From: DASZQY01 sp036511595
GTDB taxonomy: Bacteria; Pseudomonadota; Alphaproteobacteria; Rhizobiales; Kaistiaceae
DNA: 64,000 bases
Direction of reading: 5' to 3'
Assembly: GCA_036511595.1 (NCBI GenBank)
Contig: DATCBY010000074.1
Location: forward strand, 62,001-126,000
The position numbers were made by a program, and so were the translations under genes. Shown in pieces: positions 52,250-61,069 of the stretch (position 1 is the stretch's first letter; every line of letters begins with the position of its first letter). The notes below the pieces were generated by a model. It had not been told where the DNA came from. It did no database searches and was given only the letters and a program-made list of their open reading frames with translations.

Positions 52250-52701
52250 GCGTTGATAGCTCCAGCGGTGACGCGGGGAAGTGCCGCCTCCATGGCGCCG
52301 TAGAGCTCGCGGGGACTGTAGGGCTTGACCACCATGCCGGCGAACCCGGCGGCCCGGGCACTGGCGCCGGCAACTTCGGCACGGTCGTTGGTCAGGGCGA
52401 TCACCGGCAAGGCTCCCCGCGATCCCAGCGCGCGGATCAGCTGGACGGCGACGATTCCATCCATGTCGGATACCGAAAGGTCGATTACCACCATATCGAG
52501 CGGGGTATCGCGACGAAGCAGGGCGAGCACCGCTTCGCCAGTGGGCGCGTTGATCGCGGAGCAGCCGAACTGCTCGCACAGCACCATCGCCACCAGCGCC
52601 GCGGACTGGGTTCCACCCACCACGGCGACGCGCGGACGCTGACCGTCGGCCGTCGTCAAGCCGGTTACCGCCGCCGCGACGGTTGTCTCAGAACCCGCCA
52701 T
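52246..52701 (-). CDS. Single-domain response-regulator receiver protein
   Basis: A 151-residue CheY-like protein: VAVVGGTQSAALV at the first strand, the phosphorylatable Asp in MVVIDLSVSDMDG, VIALTND and the conserved Lys in VVKPYSPREL. The acidic pair that normally binds magnesium at the first strand is replaced by G-G, so phosphorylation may be weak or absent. No output domain is attached and no histidine kinase lies nearby. ATG 52701 has GAGGA 5 nt upstream; ATG 52716 is an alternative. Confidence 0.83.
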   Translation of the reverse strand: MAGSETTVAAAVTGLTTADGQRPRVAVVGGTQSAALVAMVLCEQFGCSAINAPTGEAVLALLRRDTPLDMVVIDLSVSDMDGIVAVQLIRALGSRGALPVIALTNDRAEVAGASARAAGFAGMVVKPYSPRELYGAMEAALPRVTAGAINA

Positions 52702-52803
52702 CTTTGTCCTCGCCATCGCACGCCCATTGCTGCAAGTATTGCCTGCCTTGCTTAACGACCGCCTAAGTGGCCGTGGCAATCTTCGTCCTTCCCAGCGATA
52801 TCC

Positions 52804-53757
52804 ATGGATCAGATCGCCGCCATCGTCGTTCCCGTTTTCGGGCTGATCGGCCTTGGCTTCCTGACGGCCTGGTCGGGGTATCTGAAGCCCGAAACCGGCG
52901 AAGCGCTTTCCGATTTCGTCTTCACCGTCCCCTTGCCGCTGCTCATCTTCGGGGTGATAGCCACCGCGGATTTTAGTGGCGGAGCACCATGGCTGCTGTG
53001 GATCGCCTACTACATCGGCTTCACGCTTGCCTGGGTTGCCGGCACGCTGATCGTGCGCCGGGTGTTCGGCCGGGATGCGCGTGCCGGCGTGGTGGCAGGA
53101 ATTTCGGCGGCCTACAGCAACAATCTGCTGGTCGGCATTCCGCTGATCCTCGCGGCTTACGGCACACACGGCACGGCTGCGATCGCGCTCCTCATCGCGG
53201 TGCATCTGCCGGTCATGATGGTGTTGAGCGCCATATTCATCGAACGCGCGCTGGTGGCGGACGGCCTTTCGCCGGACGCCACCGTGAGTGTCATTGCGCG
53301 TGGTCTGGTGCGCAACCTCGTCAAGAATCCAATCGTCATCGGGCTCTTTGCCGGCATCGCGTGGCGGTTCACCGGCTGGCCGATCGCGGGTCCGGCTGGC
53401 ATCGTGGTCGATCGCCTCGGCAACGTGGCGGCGACACTTGCGCTTTTTGCGGTCGGCATGAATCTTCGCAAGTTCGGTATCTCGGGCAACGTCCGCGCCT
53501 CGCTGGTCGTTGTTTTCATCAAGCTCGTCGCGATGCCGGCGGTGGCGTTCTTCGTTGTCTCGTTTGTCATTCCGCTGCCGCCGATATGGGCCAAGGCAGC
53601 CGTCATCGCGGCAGCGTGTCCGACCGGCGTCAACGCTTACATCGTGGCGAAACGCTTCAAGGCGGGAGAAGCGTTGGCCTCAAGCTCGATAACCCTGACG
53701 ACCGCTTTCGCGGTGTTCACGACCGCGTTCTGGCTGCATGCCGTGACGTGGCTATAG
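52804..53757 (+). CDS. AEC-family transporter (auxin efflux carrier type)
   Basis: A 317-residue membrane protein of about ten helices in two halves. The first half is AIVVPVFGLIGLGFLTAW, FVFTVPLPLLIFGVIA and SAAYSNNLLVGIPLILAAYG. The second half holds VAATLALFAVGMNLRKFGI, LVAMPAVAFFVVSFVIPLP, AACPTGVNAYIVAKRF and LTTAFAVFTTAFWLHAV. The N-N-x-x-x-G-I-P and P-T-G-V-N motifs are characteristic. Bacterial relatives export malate, malonate or amino acids; the substrate here is unknown. It converges on gluQ with a 6-nt overlap. Confidence 0.88.
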   Translation: MDQIAAIVVPVFGLIGLGFLTAWSGYLKPETGEALSDFVFTVPLPLLIFGVIATADFSGGAPWLLWIAYYIGFTLAWVAGTLIVRRVFGRDARAGVVAGISAAYSNNLLVGIPLILAAYGTHGTAAIALLIAVHLPVMMVLSAIFIERALVADGLSPDATVSVIARGLVRNLVKNPIVIGLFAGIAWRFTGWPIAGPAGIVVDRLGNVAATLALFAVGMNLRKFGISGNVRASLVVVFIKLVAMPAVAFFVVSFVIPLPPIWAKAAVIAAACPTGVNAYIVAKRFKAGEALASSSITLTTAFAVFTTAFWLHAVTWL

Positions 53758-54588
53758 GCCGACCATCCGGCGGATGTCGGCCGGCGTCGCGCCTGCCTCG
53801 CGCAGCGACCGCAGCGACGCGTCGCCGTCGGATTTCGCGAGCTTCCGTCCGGTCGCATCGACGATCAGCCGGTGGTGGTGATAGGTCGGCGAGGGAAGGC
53901 CAAGCAGACGCTGCAGCAGCACGTGCACCGCGGTAGCGTGGTAGAGGTCGCGGCCGCGCACAACGTGGGTGACGCCCTGTGCAGCGTCGTCCACGGTCAC
54001 CGCCAGATGGTACGAGGTCGGCGTCTCCTTGCGGGCAATGACGACATCACCCCAGGCGGCGGGATTGGCGGACACGGTGCCTTCGCCTTCTTCCTGCCAC
54101 GAGGGGGGTCCGGCGCTGGCGACTGCCCGATCCATGCGCAGGCGGAGTGCGTATGGATCGGGGCGCGCCATGCGCCGCGCGACTTCGTCCGGCGGCAGAT
54201 CGCGCTCGCTGACAGGATAGAGCGGTCCACCGTCGGGATCGCGCGGCCACGCTGGCGCCGCGGTGACGGAGGCAATCTCCGCCCGGGACAGGAAGGTCGG
54301 ATACACCAGTCCCATCGCTGTCAGGTGTTTCAATGCAGCGGCGTATTCGTCCATGTGCTCCGACTGGCGGCGCACCGGTTCCTCCCAAATCAATCCGAGC
54401 CAACGCAAATCGTCGTAGATGCCGGCCTCGTGTTCCGGCCGGCTGCGCGTTGGGTCGATATCCTCGATGCGGAGCAGGAAGCGTCCGCCGGCAGCCCGAC
54501 ATCTCTCGAAATCAACCAGAGCCGAGAAAGCGTGGCCGAAGTGGAGCGGGCCGTTTGGCGAGGGAGCAAAGCGGAAAACGGGTTGCAC
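53752..54588 (-). CDS. gluQ: Glutamyl-Q tRNA(Asp) synthetase GluQRS
   Basis: GluQRS activates glutamate and attaches it to the queuosine at position 34 of tRNA(Asp). The 278-residue protein is a glutamyl-tRNA synthetase catalytic core without an anticodon-binding domain. It has FRFAPSPNGPLHFGHAFSAL with the HIGH-like site, RIEDIDPTRSR, YHLAVTVDDAAQGVTHVVRG and the KMSKS-like KLAKSDGD. The zinc-binding cysteines seen in the E. coli enzyme are absent: the segment reads VYPTFLSRAEIA. GTG 54588 is the likely start; another GTG 14 codons upstream is possible. Confidence 0.9.
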   Translation of the reverse strand: MQPVFRFAPSPNGPLHFGHAFSALVDFERCRAAGGRFLLRIEDIDPTRSRPEHEAGIYDDLRWLGLIWEEPVRRQSEHMDEYAAALKHLTAMGLVYPTFLSRAEIASVTAAPAWPRDPDGGPLYPVSERDLPPDEVARRMARPDPYALRLRMDRAVASAGPPSWQEEGEGTVSANPAAWGDVVIARKETPTSYHLAVTVDDAAQGVTHVVRGRDLYHATAVHVLLQRLLGLPSPTYHHHRLIVDATGRKLAKSDGDASLRSLREAGATPADIRRMVGL

Positions 54589-54684
54589 GGTACCGTTGGC
54601 CCGGCTTGACTGGGTGGGGGACACCCATGCTCTAGCAGCGCCAGTTCGGCTGGCCAAACCCCGCGCCGTCCAAGGAAGACTCCG

Positions 54685-55146
54685 ATGACGAAAAATTTCC
54701 GGTGCCTGGTGGCGGGTGCGGCAATGGCGATCTTTTTCCCCATAGCCGCCGAAGCCGCACCAGCAGGCATCGTCTGCAAGCTGCAGCAGTTCGGCGGCGA
54801 CGGCCATTCGAGCGGCACGGTGGATTTGACGTTTGCCTACGATGGCGGCGCGACGGGCGCGCTATCCGCCACCACGCCGTGGGGTGCTCTGAATCTGCCG
54901 GCGCGCCTCGCCGGGACGATTGCCAGCGGCGAGTTTGGTATCAACGCCAGCGGTGAGGCGACACTTCTCATGCCCGATCAAACGGCGCTCGATGCATGTC
55001 TGACCGCAAAGGCAAAGCCCGCCGATCTGGCTGACAAGGATGTGCTTGCTCTCCTGGTCAACGCGTGTTCGCATCAGGTTGCCGGGGGCAAAGCGCCGGT
55101 TCCGGTAACGGTACATGTTGAGATTTCCGGTATCGATGGGGATTGA
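54685..55146 (+). CDS. Secreted hypothetical protein
   Basis: A 153-residue protein with a signal peptide (NFRCLVAGAAMAIFFPIA, cleavage near AEA-AP). A small beta-rich domain follows with three cysteines (IVCKLQQFGGDG, ALDACLTAK, VNACSHQVAGG). AAGGAAG lies upstream of ATG 54685. It is probably periplasmic. I do not recognise a family. It lies between divergent gluQ and the glycosylase gene on the same strand, 82 nt upstream. Confidence 0.72.
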   Translation: MTKNFRCLVAGAAMAIFFPIAAEAAPAGIVCKLQQFGGDGHSSGTVDLTFAYDGGATGALSATTPWGALNLPARLAGTIASGEFGINASGEATLLMPDQTALDACLTAKAKPADLADKDVLALLVNACSHQVAGGKAPVPVTVHVEISGIDGD

Positions 55147-55228
55147 CCGGGTTTGTATCGCGGAAGTTCGCGGCGGCGAGCGGAACCGCTGGCGTTGTCG
55201 TCGAGGTCGCCACTTTTCCGCCAATGCC

Positions 55229-55894
55229 ATGCGCGGCGGCTCCGTGAGGAGCGCGCTCCGCACGATCGAGACGATTGACGAAGTCGCCGCTGGGCTGGCG
55301 TATCTCGGCAAAGTGGATCGCCGGCTGAAGCCGGTCATCAAGATCGCCGGCGTGTTGCCTTTGCGCCGGCGCGAGCCCGGTCTTACGGGACTGCTGCGCA
55401 TCGTCGTGGGCCAGCAGTTGTCGGTGGCCAGCGCCAACGCGATCTGGACGCGGTTCGAGGCGTCGTTCCCTGAGATGAGCGCCGAGGCGGTCCATCGGGC
55501 GCGCGAGACGCGCTTCCGCAAGGCGGGAATGTCCGGGCCCAAGATCCGGACGCTCCGTGCCGTGGCCGCGGCCGTGCGCGACGGTCTCGACCTGGATGCG
55601 CTGGCGCATGCGCCGGCCGAGGAGGCGCATGCGACGCTCACCGGCTTGCACGGCATCGGCCCGTGGACCGCCGATATCTATCTGCTTTTCTGCCTCGGCC
55701 ACGCGGACATCTTTCCCGTTGGCGATCTGGCGCTCCGCAACGCGGTCGCAGGCGCGTTCAGCCTGCCGACGCCACTGTCGCCCGCCGATACCGCTGAAAT
55801 CGCCGCAAAGTGGTCGCCATGGCGCAGCGTCGCCGCGACGCTTTTCTGGGCTTACTATGGAGCGCAGAAGAAAAAAAAGATGACGCCGGTATGA
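55229..55894 (+). CDS. DNA-3-methyladenine glycosylase II (AlkA-type, HhH-GPD)
   Basis: Excises alkylated bases, judged by the family. The 221-residue protein has a helical HhH-GPD fold: LLRIVVGQQLSVASANAIW, the helix-hairpin-helix LTGLHGIGPWTADIYLLF and the catalytic Asp in DIFPVGDLALRN. SPWRSVAATLFWAYYG closes the domain. It ends in a Lys-rich tail encoded by a run of eight A bases. The start is uncertain (ATG 55229, or GTG 55244). Its stop overlaps the esterase ATG by 4 nt. Confidence 0.88.
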   Translation: MRGGSVRSALRTIETIDEVAAGLAYLGKVDRRLKPVIKIAGVLPLRRREPGLTGLLRIVVGQQLSVASANAIWTRFEASFPEMSAEAVHRARETRFRKAGMSGPKIRTLRAVAAAVRDGLDLDALAHAPAEEAHATLTGLHGIGPWTADIYLLFCLGHADIFPVGDLALRNAVAGAFSLPTPLSPADTAEIAAKWSPWRSVAATLFWAYYGAQKKKKMTPV

Positions 55895-56544
55895 GTGCTG
55901 CCATGATCGATGGACCGAGGATCGAGCCCCGTGGCGGTCCTGCGAAAAGCCTGGTCGTTTTCCTGCACGGCTATGGTGCCGATGGCAACGACCTCATCGA
56001 CATCGGAAGGCTGTGGGCGCCGCTCATGCCCGACACCGCGTTCGTCTCGCCGCATGCGCCTCAGCCATGCGGTGAGGCGCCGACGGGGCGGCCATGGTTT
56101 CCGCTTGCCGGCATGGACCAGGGGAAGCTGCGCGAAGGTGTGCTCGATGCGGCGCCGGTCCTCGATCGGTTTCTCGATCAGGAGCTCGCCGGCCACCGGC
56201 CTGGCGAGGATCGCCTTGCGCTCGTTGGTTTCAGCCAGGGCACCATGATGGCGCTGCATGTCGCGCCGCGTCGCGCCCGCCCGGCTGCCGGCGTAGTCGG
56301 CTATTCGGGTCTCCTGCCGGGACCGGAGTTTCTGAAGGAGGAAACGCGGCAGCATCCGCCCATCCTTTTGGTTCACGGCGACGCCGATCCGCTCATCCCG
56401 TCGGTAGCGCTTTATGCCGCCGCGCGTCTCCTTGGCGATGCTGGATTTCCGGTCGAGTGGCATGTCCGTCCCGGGCTCGCCCACGGCATCGACCAGGAAG
56501 GCCTCGACCTCGGCGCCGGGTTCATCAAGCGGGTTTTGGGCTGA
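55891..56544 (+). CDS. Alpha/beta hydrolase, carboxylesterase/phospholipase type
   Basis: A 217-residue serine hydrolase of the YpfH/acyl-protein-thioesterase group. It has LVVFLHGYGADGNDLI for the oxyanion hole, the nucleophile elbow LVGFSQGTMMAL, catalytic Asp in VHGDADPLIP and catalytic His in RPGLAHGID. No signal peptide is present, so it is cytoplasmic. Its ATG overlaps the stop of the glycosylase gene, which implies coexpression without an obvious functional link. Natural substrate unknown. Confidence 0.88.
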   Translation: MSAAMIDGPRIEPRGGPAKSLVVFLHGYGADGNDLIDIGRLWAPLMPDTAFVSPHAPQPCGEAPTGRPWFPLAGMDQGKLREGVLDAAPVLDRFLDQELAGHRPGEDRLALVGFSQGTMMALHVAPRRARPAAGVVGYSGLLPGPEFLKEETRQHPPILLVHGDADPLIPSVALYAAARLLGDAGFPVEWHVRPGLAHGIDQEGLDLGAGFIKRVLG

Positions 56545-56629
56545 TTTTCCGCGATTTGTTCGGAGCAAACGTAGGTGCAGCTGCGTTAGGACGTGTCAAA
56601 GGGTAGCTGCCAACCCCATGTAAAAGGCC

Positions 56630-57949
56630 ATGCTCCAGAAAACCCCCGAGCCGGAAGCCCCGGTCCAGCCCGAGACCGTTGTCCAGCCAGACCTTGCCGC
56701 TATCCTCAAAGCGAGCAATCCGAACCGGCGCGTCTGGCGCTACGTTGGCATCGCCGTCATGGCGCTTGTCGTCGTTGCGGGGGCGTGGGCGTGGAACTCT
56801 TCCCGGGTTACGGCGAGCGCGGTGACCTACACCACCGCCCCGGTCACGCGCGGCGATCTCACCGTCAGCGTGGCGGCGACAGGCACGCTGCAGCCGACCA
56901 ACCAAGTCGATATTTCCAGCGAGCTGTCCGGCACGATCGCGACCGTCGACGCCGATTTCAACGATACGGTGAAGCAAAATCAGTCTCTGGCGACGCTGAA
57001 GACCGATAACCTCACCGCCGCCGTTAAACTGGCGCAAGCGACGCTGGAAGCGCGGCAAGCCGATGGGCAGACGGCGAACGCAACGGTGGAACAGACGGCC
57101 GCAGTCTACACCCGATCGCAGAAGCTTACGATCAGCGGTGTCGACAGCCAGACCACCAACGATGCCGCCAAAGCCGACAGCGATCGCGCCGTGGCGGGGC
57201 TGGCTTCCGCGAAGGCAAACCTCGACATCGCCCAGGCAAACCTCGACATCGCGCAGTCCAACCTGGACAAGGCGCAGATTCTGTCGCCGATCAATGGTGT
57301 CGTGCTGAACCGGACCGTCGAAGTCGGGCAGACCGTTGCTTCGTCGTTGCAGGCTCCGATTCTCTTCACGCTTGCCGAAGACCTCGCCAAGATGGAGGTC
57401 CAGGTTGCCATCGACGAGGCCGACATGGGCAAGGTCACGGTCGGCGAGCAGGCCGGCTTCACGGTCGAGGCGTTCCCCGGGCGTAGTTTCCCGGCGACCA
57501 TCTCGCAGGTCCGTCTGTCACCGGTCACCGTCGAAGGTGTCGTCACCTACACGGCTATCCTGACAGTCGACAATACCGATCTGTCGCTTCGGCCGGGGAT
57601 GACCGCCACCGCCAACATCACAGTCGACCAGGTGAAGGATTCGCTGCTGGTTCCCAACGCCGCGCTCCGCTACGCGCCGCCGGTCGCGATCCAGCGCGCC
57701 AACAATTCGAACGGTGGCGTTGGCCTGCTCGGCCTGCTGATGCCCAGTCGGCCACGGCCGGACCGGACGACGACCACGCCCACGCGATCACTGCCGACCG
57801 ACAAACATGTGCTCTGGGTGTTGCGCGACGGCAAGCCGACGCGGGAATTTGTTACCGTCGGCGTCACCGACGGAACCCACACCGCCGTCTCCGGCGGAAC
57901 TCTGGCCGAGGGCGATCAGGTCATCACCGCGGCAAAGACCGCCTCCTGA
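56630..57949 (+). CDS. MacA-like periplasmic adaptor (membrane fusion protein)
   Basis: A 439-residue membrane fusion protein with one N-terminal anchor (VGIAVMALVVVAGAWAWNS). It has a lipoyl-like first half (SVAATGTLQPTNQVDISSEL), a long helical hairpin (ASAKANLDIAQANLDIAQSN) and the returning lipoyl half (QILSPINGVVLNRTVEVGQTV). A beta-barrel and a membrane-proximal domain with a Thr/Pro-rich insert (SRPRPDRTTTTPTRSLPT) follow. With the following ATPase and permease it forms a MacAB-type exporter; a TolC partner is not encoded here. The symbol is withheld because substrate is unknown. Confidence 0.9.
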   Translation: MLQKTPEPEAPVQPETVVQPDLAAILKASNPNRRVWRYVGIAVMALVVVAGAWAWNSSRVTASAVTYTTAPVTRGDLTVSVAATGTLQPTNQVDISSELSGTIATVDADFNDTVKQNQSLATLKTDNLTAAVKLAQATLEARQADGQTANATVEQTAAVYTRSQKLTISGVDSQTTNDAAKADSDRAVAGLASAKANLDIAQANLDIAQSNLDKAQILSPINGVVLNRTVEVGQTVASSLQAPILFTLAEDLAKMEVQVAIDEADMGKVTVGEQAGFTVEAFPGRSFPATISQVRLSPVTVEGVVTYTAILTVDNTDLSLRPGMTATANITVDQVKDSLLVPNAALRYAPPVAIQRANNSNGGVGLLGLLMPSRPRPDRTTTTPTRSLPTDKHVLWVLRDGKPTREFVTVGVTDGTHTAVSGGTLAEGDQVITAAKTAS

Positions 57950-57952
57950 GTC

Positions 57953-58672
57953 ATGCAACCGTCCGCGCCAGCACCATCCTCGCTGATCCGCTTTCGCGGC
58001 GTGACCAAGGTCTACGGAACCGGCGATGCCACCGTGGCGGCGCTGAAGGGCGTCGATTTCAGCATCGCCCGGGGCGAGTTCGTCGCGGTGATGGGACCGA
58101 GCGGTTCGGGCAAGTCGACCGCCATGAATATTCTCGGCTGCCTCGATACGCCGACGGAGGGCACCTACGAATTCATGGGTGTCGGTGTCGGCGCGCTCGA
58201 TCGCGACCAGCAGGCTCTGCTGCGTCGAAATTTTCTCGGTTTCGTCTTCCAGGGCTTCAATCTGTTGCCACGGACCTCGGCGGTGGAAAACGTCGAGCTG
58301 CCGCTGATGTATCGTGGCATGGCCGCCGCCGAGAGGCGCCGGCTTGCGCTAGAGGCGCTCGCCAAGGTCGGTTTGGCCGAACGTGCGCACCACGATCCGA
58401 ACGAACTTTCGGGCGGCCAGCAACAGCGCGTCGCCGTCGCGCGCGCGATCGTGACACGGCCGCAGGTGATGCTCGCCGACGAGCCGACCGGGAACCTCGA
58501 CACGGCGACCAGTGAGGACGTGATGAATCTCCTCACCAGCCTCAATCGCGACGACGGCATCACAATCGTCATGGTCACGCACGAGCCCGACATGGCGGCC
58601 TACGCCGAGCGGGTCATCCATTTTCTCGACGGTCATATCGTGATGGGCGTGCACGCGGCGGAGGCGGCCTGA
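57953..58672 (+). CDS. MacB-type ABC transporter ATP-binding protein
   Basis: A 239-residue ATPase of the LolD/MacB group: Walker A MGPSGSGKST, Q-loop FVFQGFNLLPRTSAVENVEL, signature LSGGQQQR, Walker B VMLADEPTGNLD and MVTHEPDMAAYAERVIHFLDG. It starts 3 nt after the adaptor stop and overlaps the permease ATG by 1 nt (TGATG). Unlike E. coli MacB, ATPase and permease are separate proteins. Confidence 0.93.
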   Translation: MQPSAPAPSSLIRFRGVTKVYGTGDATVAALKGVDFSIARGEFVAVMGPSGSGKSTAMNILGCLDTPTEGTYEFMGVGVGALDRDQQALLRRNFLGFVFQGFNLLPRTSAVENVELPLMYRGMAAAERRRLALEALAKVGLAERAHHDPNELSGGQQQRVAVARAIVTRPQVMLADEPTGNLDTATSEDVMNLLTSLNRDDGITIVMVTHEPDMAAYAERVIHFLDGHIVMGVHAAEAA

Positions 58673-59883
58673 TGCTCTACGAGACGCTGAAGCTCTCCAT
58701 CCGCACGATCATGCGGAATGCGCTCCGCTCGATCCTTACGGTGCTCGGCGTGGTTATCGGCGTCGGCGCGGTCATCGTCATGGTGACGCTGGGGCAGGGT
58801 ACGACGGCGCAGGTAACCGCCAGCGTTTCCAGCCTCGGCAGCAACGTATTGCTGGTGCGGCCGGGTCAAGCCGGCTTCGGCCCGGCAAGTGCCACCGCCG
58901 ACCAGAAGGCGTTCACCGTCCAGGATGTCGCCGCGGTGCAGACGCAGGTCGCCGGTGTCATTACCGCGGCGCCGCTTTCGACCAAGAGCCTGACGGCGAT
59001 CTTCGGCAATCTCAATCATGCCATGCCGGTGAACGGCACCGACAATCGTTACCTCCAGGCGCGCGAATGGAATGTCGCCAGCGGGCGCATTTTCACCGAT
59101 GCCGACCTGCAAGCCGGCGCCGCCGTCTGCATCCTCGGCAACACGGTGAAGCAAGCGCTGTTTCCCGACAGCGATCCCGTCGGCGCGATCATCCGGCTGA
59201 AGCAGATTTCGTGCAACGTCATCGGCCTGCTGGAAACCAAGGGCAGCTCGGGCTTCGGGCCGGATCCCGACGACGTCATCCTGATGCCGCTGAAGGCGGT
59301 CCAGCGCCGCATCGCCGGCAACCAGGACGTCAACCAGATCTACATCGCGGTCGACAAGAGCTACGACATCGCCGACGTGCAGACGAGCGTCGAGAACCTG
59401 CTCCGCGAGCGTCGGGGCATCGGGGTGGCCGACAAGGACAATTTCACCGTCATGAACATGGCGGAGATCGCGAACGTTCTGACCGGCATCTCGGGCGTGC
59501 TTACCGGCCTGTTGTCGTCGGTCGCCGGCGTTAGCCTGCTCGTTGGCGGTATCGGCATTATGAACATCATGCTGGTGTCGGTGACCGAGCGTACCCGCGA
59601 GATCGGCATCCGTCTCGCCATCGGGGCGCAGGCCTATCAGGTGCTGATGCAGTTCCTGGTGGAGGCGGTCGTGCTGTCGCTATTCGGCGGCGTCCTCGGC
59701 GTCGTTCTGGGCCTCAGCCTGGCGGCGGTCGGCGGGCACTTCCTCCATGTACCGTTCATCGTCAGCCCGGCGCTGGTGGTGATAGCCTTCGTCTTCTCGG
59801 CGCTCGTCGGTGTTGCCTTCGGCTATTTCCCGGCGCGCCGTGCCGCGCGTCTGGATCCCATCGAGGCATTGCGGCACGAGTAG
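58672..59883 (+). CDS. MacB-type ABC transporter permease
   Basis: A 403-residue permease with TM1 at SILTVLGVVIGVGAVIVMVTLG, then a large periplasmic MacB_PCD domain (SVSSLGSNVLLVRPGQAG, AREWNVASGRIFTD, AAVCILGNTVKQALFP). Three C-terminal helices lie around VAGVSLLVGGIGIMNIMLVS, EAVVLSLFGGVLGVVLGL and LVVIAFVFSALVGVAFGYFP. The segments TERTREIGIRLAIGA and ARLDPIEALRHE are typical. It works with the preceding ATPase and adaptor in mechanotransmission-type export. Confidence 0.93.
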   Translation: MLYETLKLSIRTIMRNALRSILTVLGVVIGVGAVIVMVTLGQGTTAQVTASVSSLGSNVLLVRPGQAGFGPASATADQKAFTVQDVAAVQTQVAGVITAAPLSTKSLTAIFGNLNHAMPVNGTDNRYLQAREWNVASGRIFTDADLQAGAAVCILGNTVKQALFPDSDPVGAIIRLKQISCNVIGLLETKGSSGFGPDPDDVILMPLKAVQRRIAGNQDVNQIYIAVDKSYDIADVQTSVENLLRERRGIGVADKDNFTVMNMAEIANVLTGISGVLTGLLSSVAGVSLLVGGIGIMNIMLVSVTERTREIGIRLAIGAQAYQVLMQFLVEAVVLSLFGGVLGVVLGLSLAAVGGHFLHVPFIVSPALVVIAFVFSALVGVAFGYFPARRAARLDPIEALRHE

Positions 59884-59893
59884 CGGAGCCGGG

Positions 59894-60952
59894 TTACTCC
59901 CCCAGGTACTTGCCAAGCAACGATAAGTCGGCGGGACCGAGCCGGTCATTCGCCGCCCATGCCTGATGCCAGAAGGGATAGGCAAGGTCCGGACGACTGA
60001 CTTTTTCGAGCCGTGCGAGGTCGTCGTCGGAGAGATGCAGGTCCGCGGCAGCGAGGTTGTCGGCGAATTGTTCCTTCGTCCGCCCGCCGATAATGACGGA
60101 AGTGACGCCTGGCTGGCGCAGAAGCCACGCCAGCGCGACCTGCGCAGCGGAGACGTCGTGCTCCCCAGCGACCGCGAGGAGCGCATCGATGATGTCGAAT
60201 AGCTTGTCTTCGTCGTAGATCGGCGGTTCGCGCCACTTACGGCCGAAATGGCGCGAGCCTTTCGGGCCCTTGCGGTCGTTGCGCGTGAATTTCCCAGACA
60301 GGAGCCCGCCGGCAAGCGGACTCCAGACGAGAATTCCAAGACCCTGGTCGAGGGAGACGGGCACGAGTTCGTACTCCGCCTCGCGTGCCTGCAGCGAGTA
60401 GTGGATCTGCTGGCTGATGAAGGGCTGGCGCCTGTCGGTCCTGGCGACACCCATCGCCTTCATGATGTGCCAGCCGGAATAGTTGGAGCAGCCGATGTAG
60501 CGGACCTTGCCCTGCTGGATGAGGCGATCGAGGGCCTCCATGGTTTCTGCCAGCGGCGTCTGTCCGTCCCACTGATGTACCTGATAGAGGTCGATCCAGT
60601 CGGTGCGCAGGCGCTTCAGGCTGCGCTCGCATTCGGCGACGAGATAGGCCCGTGAAAGCCCGCGGTCGTTGGGGCCGGGGCCCATCGGAAAGCGCGCCTT
60701 GGTGGCGATGAGAAGATCAGCGCGTTTCTTGCCGAGCACCTCGCCGATGATCTCTTCCGAGGCTCCCTTGGCATAGACATCCGCGGTGTCGATCAGGTTG
60801 ACGCCGGCGTCGATGCACTGGTCGATCTGCCTCCTGGCCTCCTTGGCGTCGACACTGCCGACGACGCCGTCCTTGGCGCGGCCGAAGGTCATCGTGCCCA
60901 TCGTGATCGCCGAGACCTTCAGACCGGAGCGGCCGAGAAGCCGATATTCCAT
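59894..60952 (-). CDS. Aldo/keto reductase
   Basis: A 352-residue NADPH-dependent AKR: YRLLGRSGLKVSAITMG, NLIDTADVYAKGASEEIIG, the active-site Lys and His in IATKARF and LYQVHQWDG, GCSNYSGWHIMKAM and the cofactor motif VIIGGRTKEQFADNL. The layout matches YajO/Gcy-like aldo/keto reductases. Substrate unknown. It converges on the permease gene with a 10-nt gap. Confidence 0.9.
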   Translation of the reverse strand: MEYRLLGRSGLKVSAITMGTMTFGRAKDGVVGSVDAKEARRQIDQCIDAGVNLIDTADVYAKGASEEIIGEVLGKKRADLLIATKARFPMGPGPNDRGLSRAYLVAECERSLKRLRTDWIDLYQVHQWDGQTPLAETMEALDRLIQQGKVRYIGCSNYSGWHIMKAMGVARTDRRQPFISQQIHYSLQAREAEYELVPVSLDQGLGILVWSPLAGGLLSGKFTRNDRKGPKGSRHFGRKWREPPIYDEDKLFDIIDALLAVAGEHDVSAAQVALAWLLRQPGVTSVIIGGRTKEQFADNLAAADLHLSDDDLARLEKVSRPDLAYPFWHQAWAANDRLGPADLSLLGKYLGE

Positions 60953-61069
60953 GACGTAACTACTCCAGAAACGAGTGCGCCGGGATGGGTGGGCGGCAGG
61001 CGACAGCGCCTGGCGCGTTGATGGTTAGCGCATAACGACTGGCTTGTCTTCCGAGGCCTGTGACCGGTC

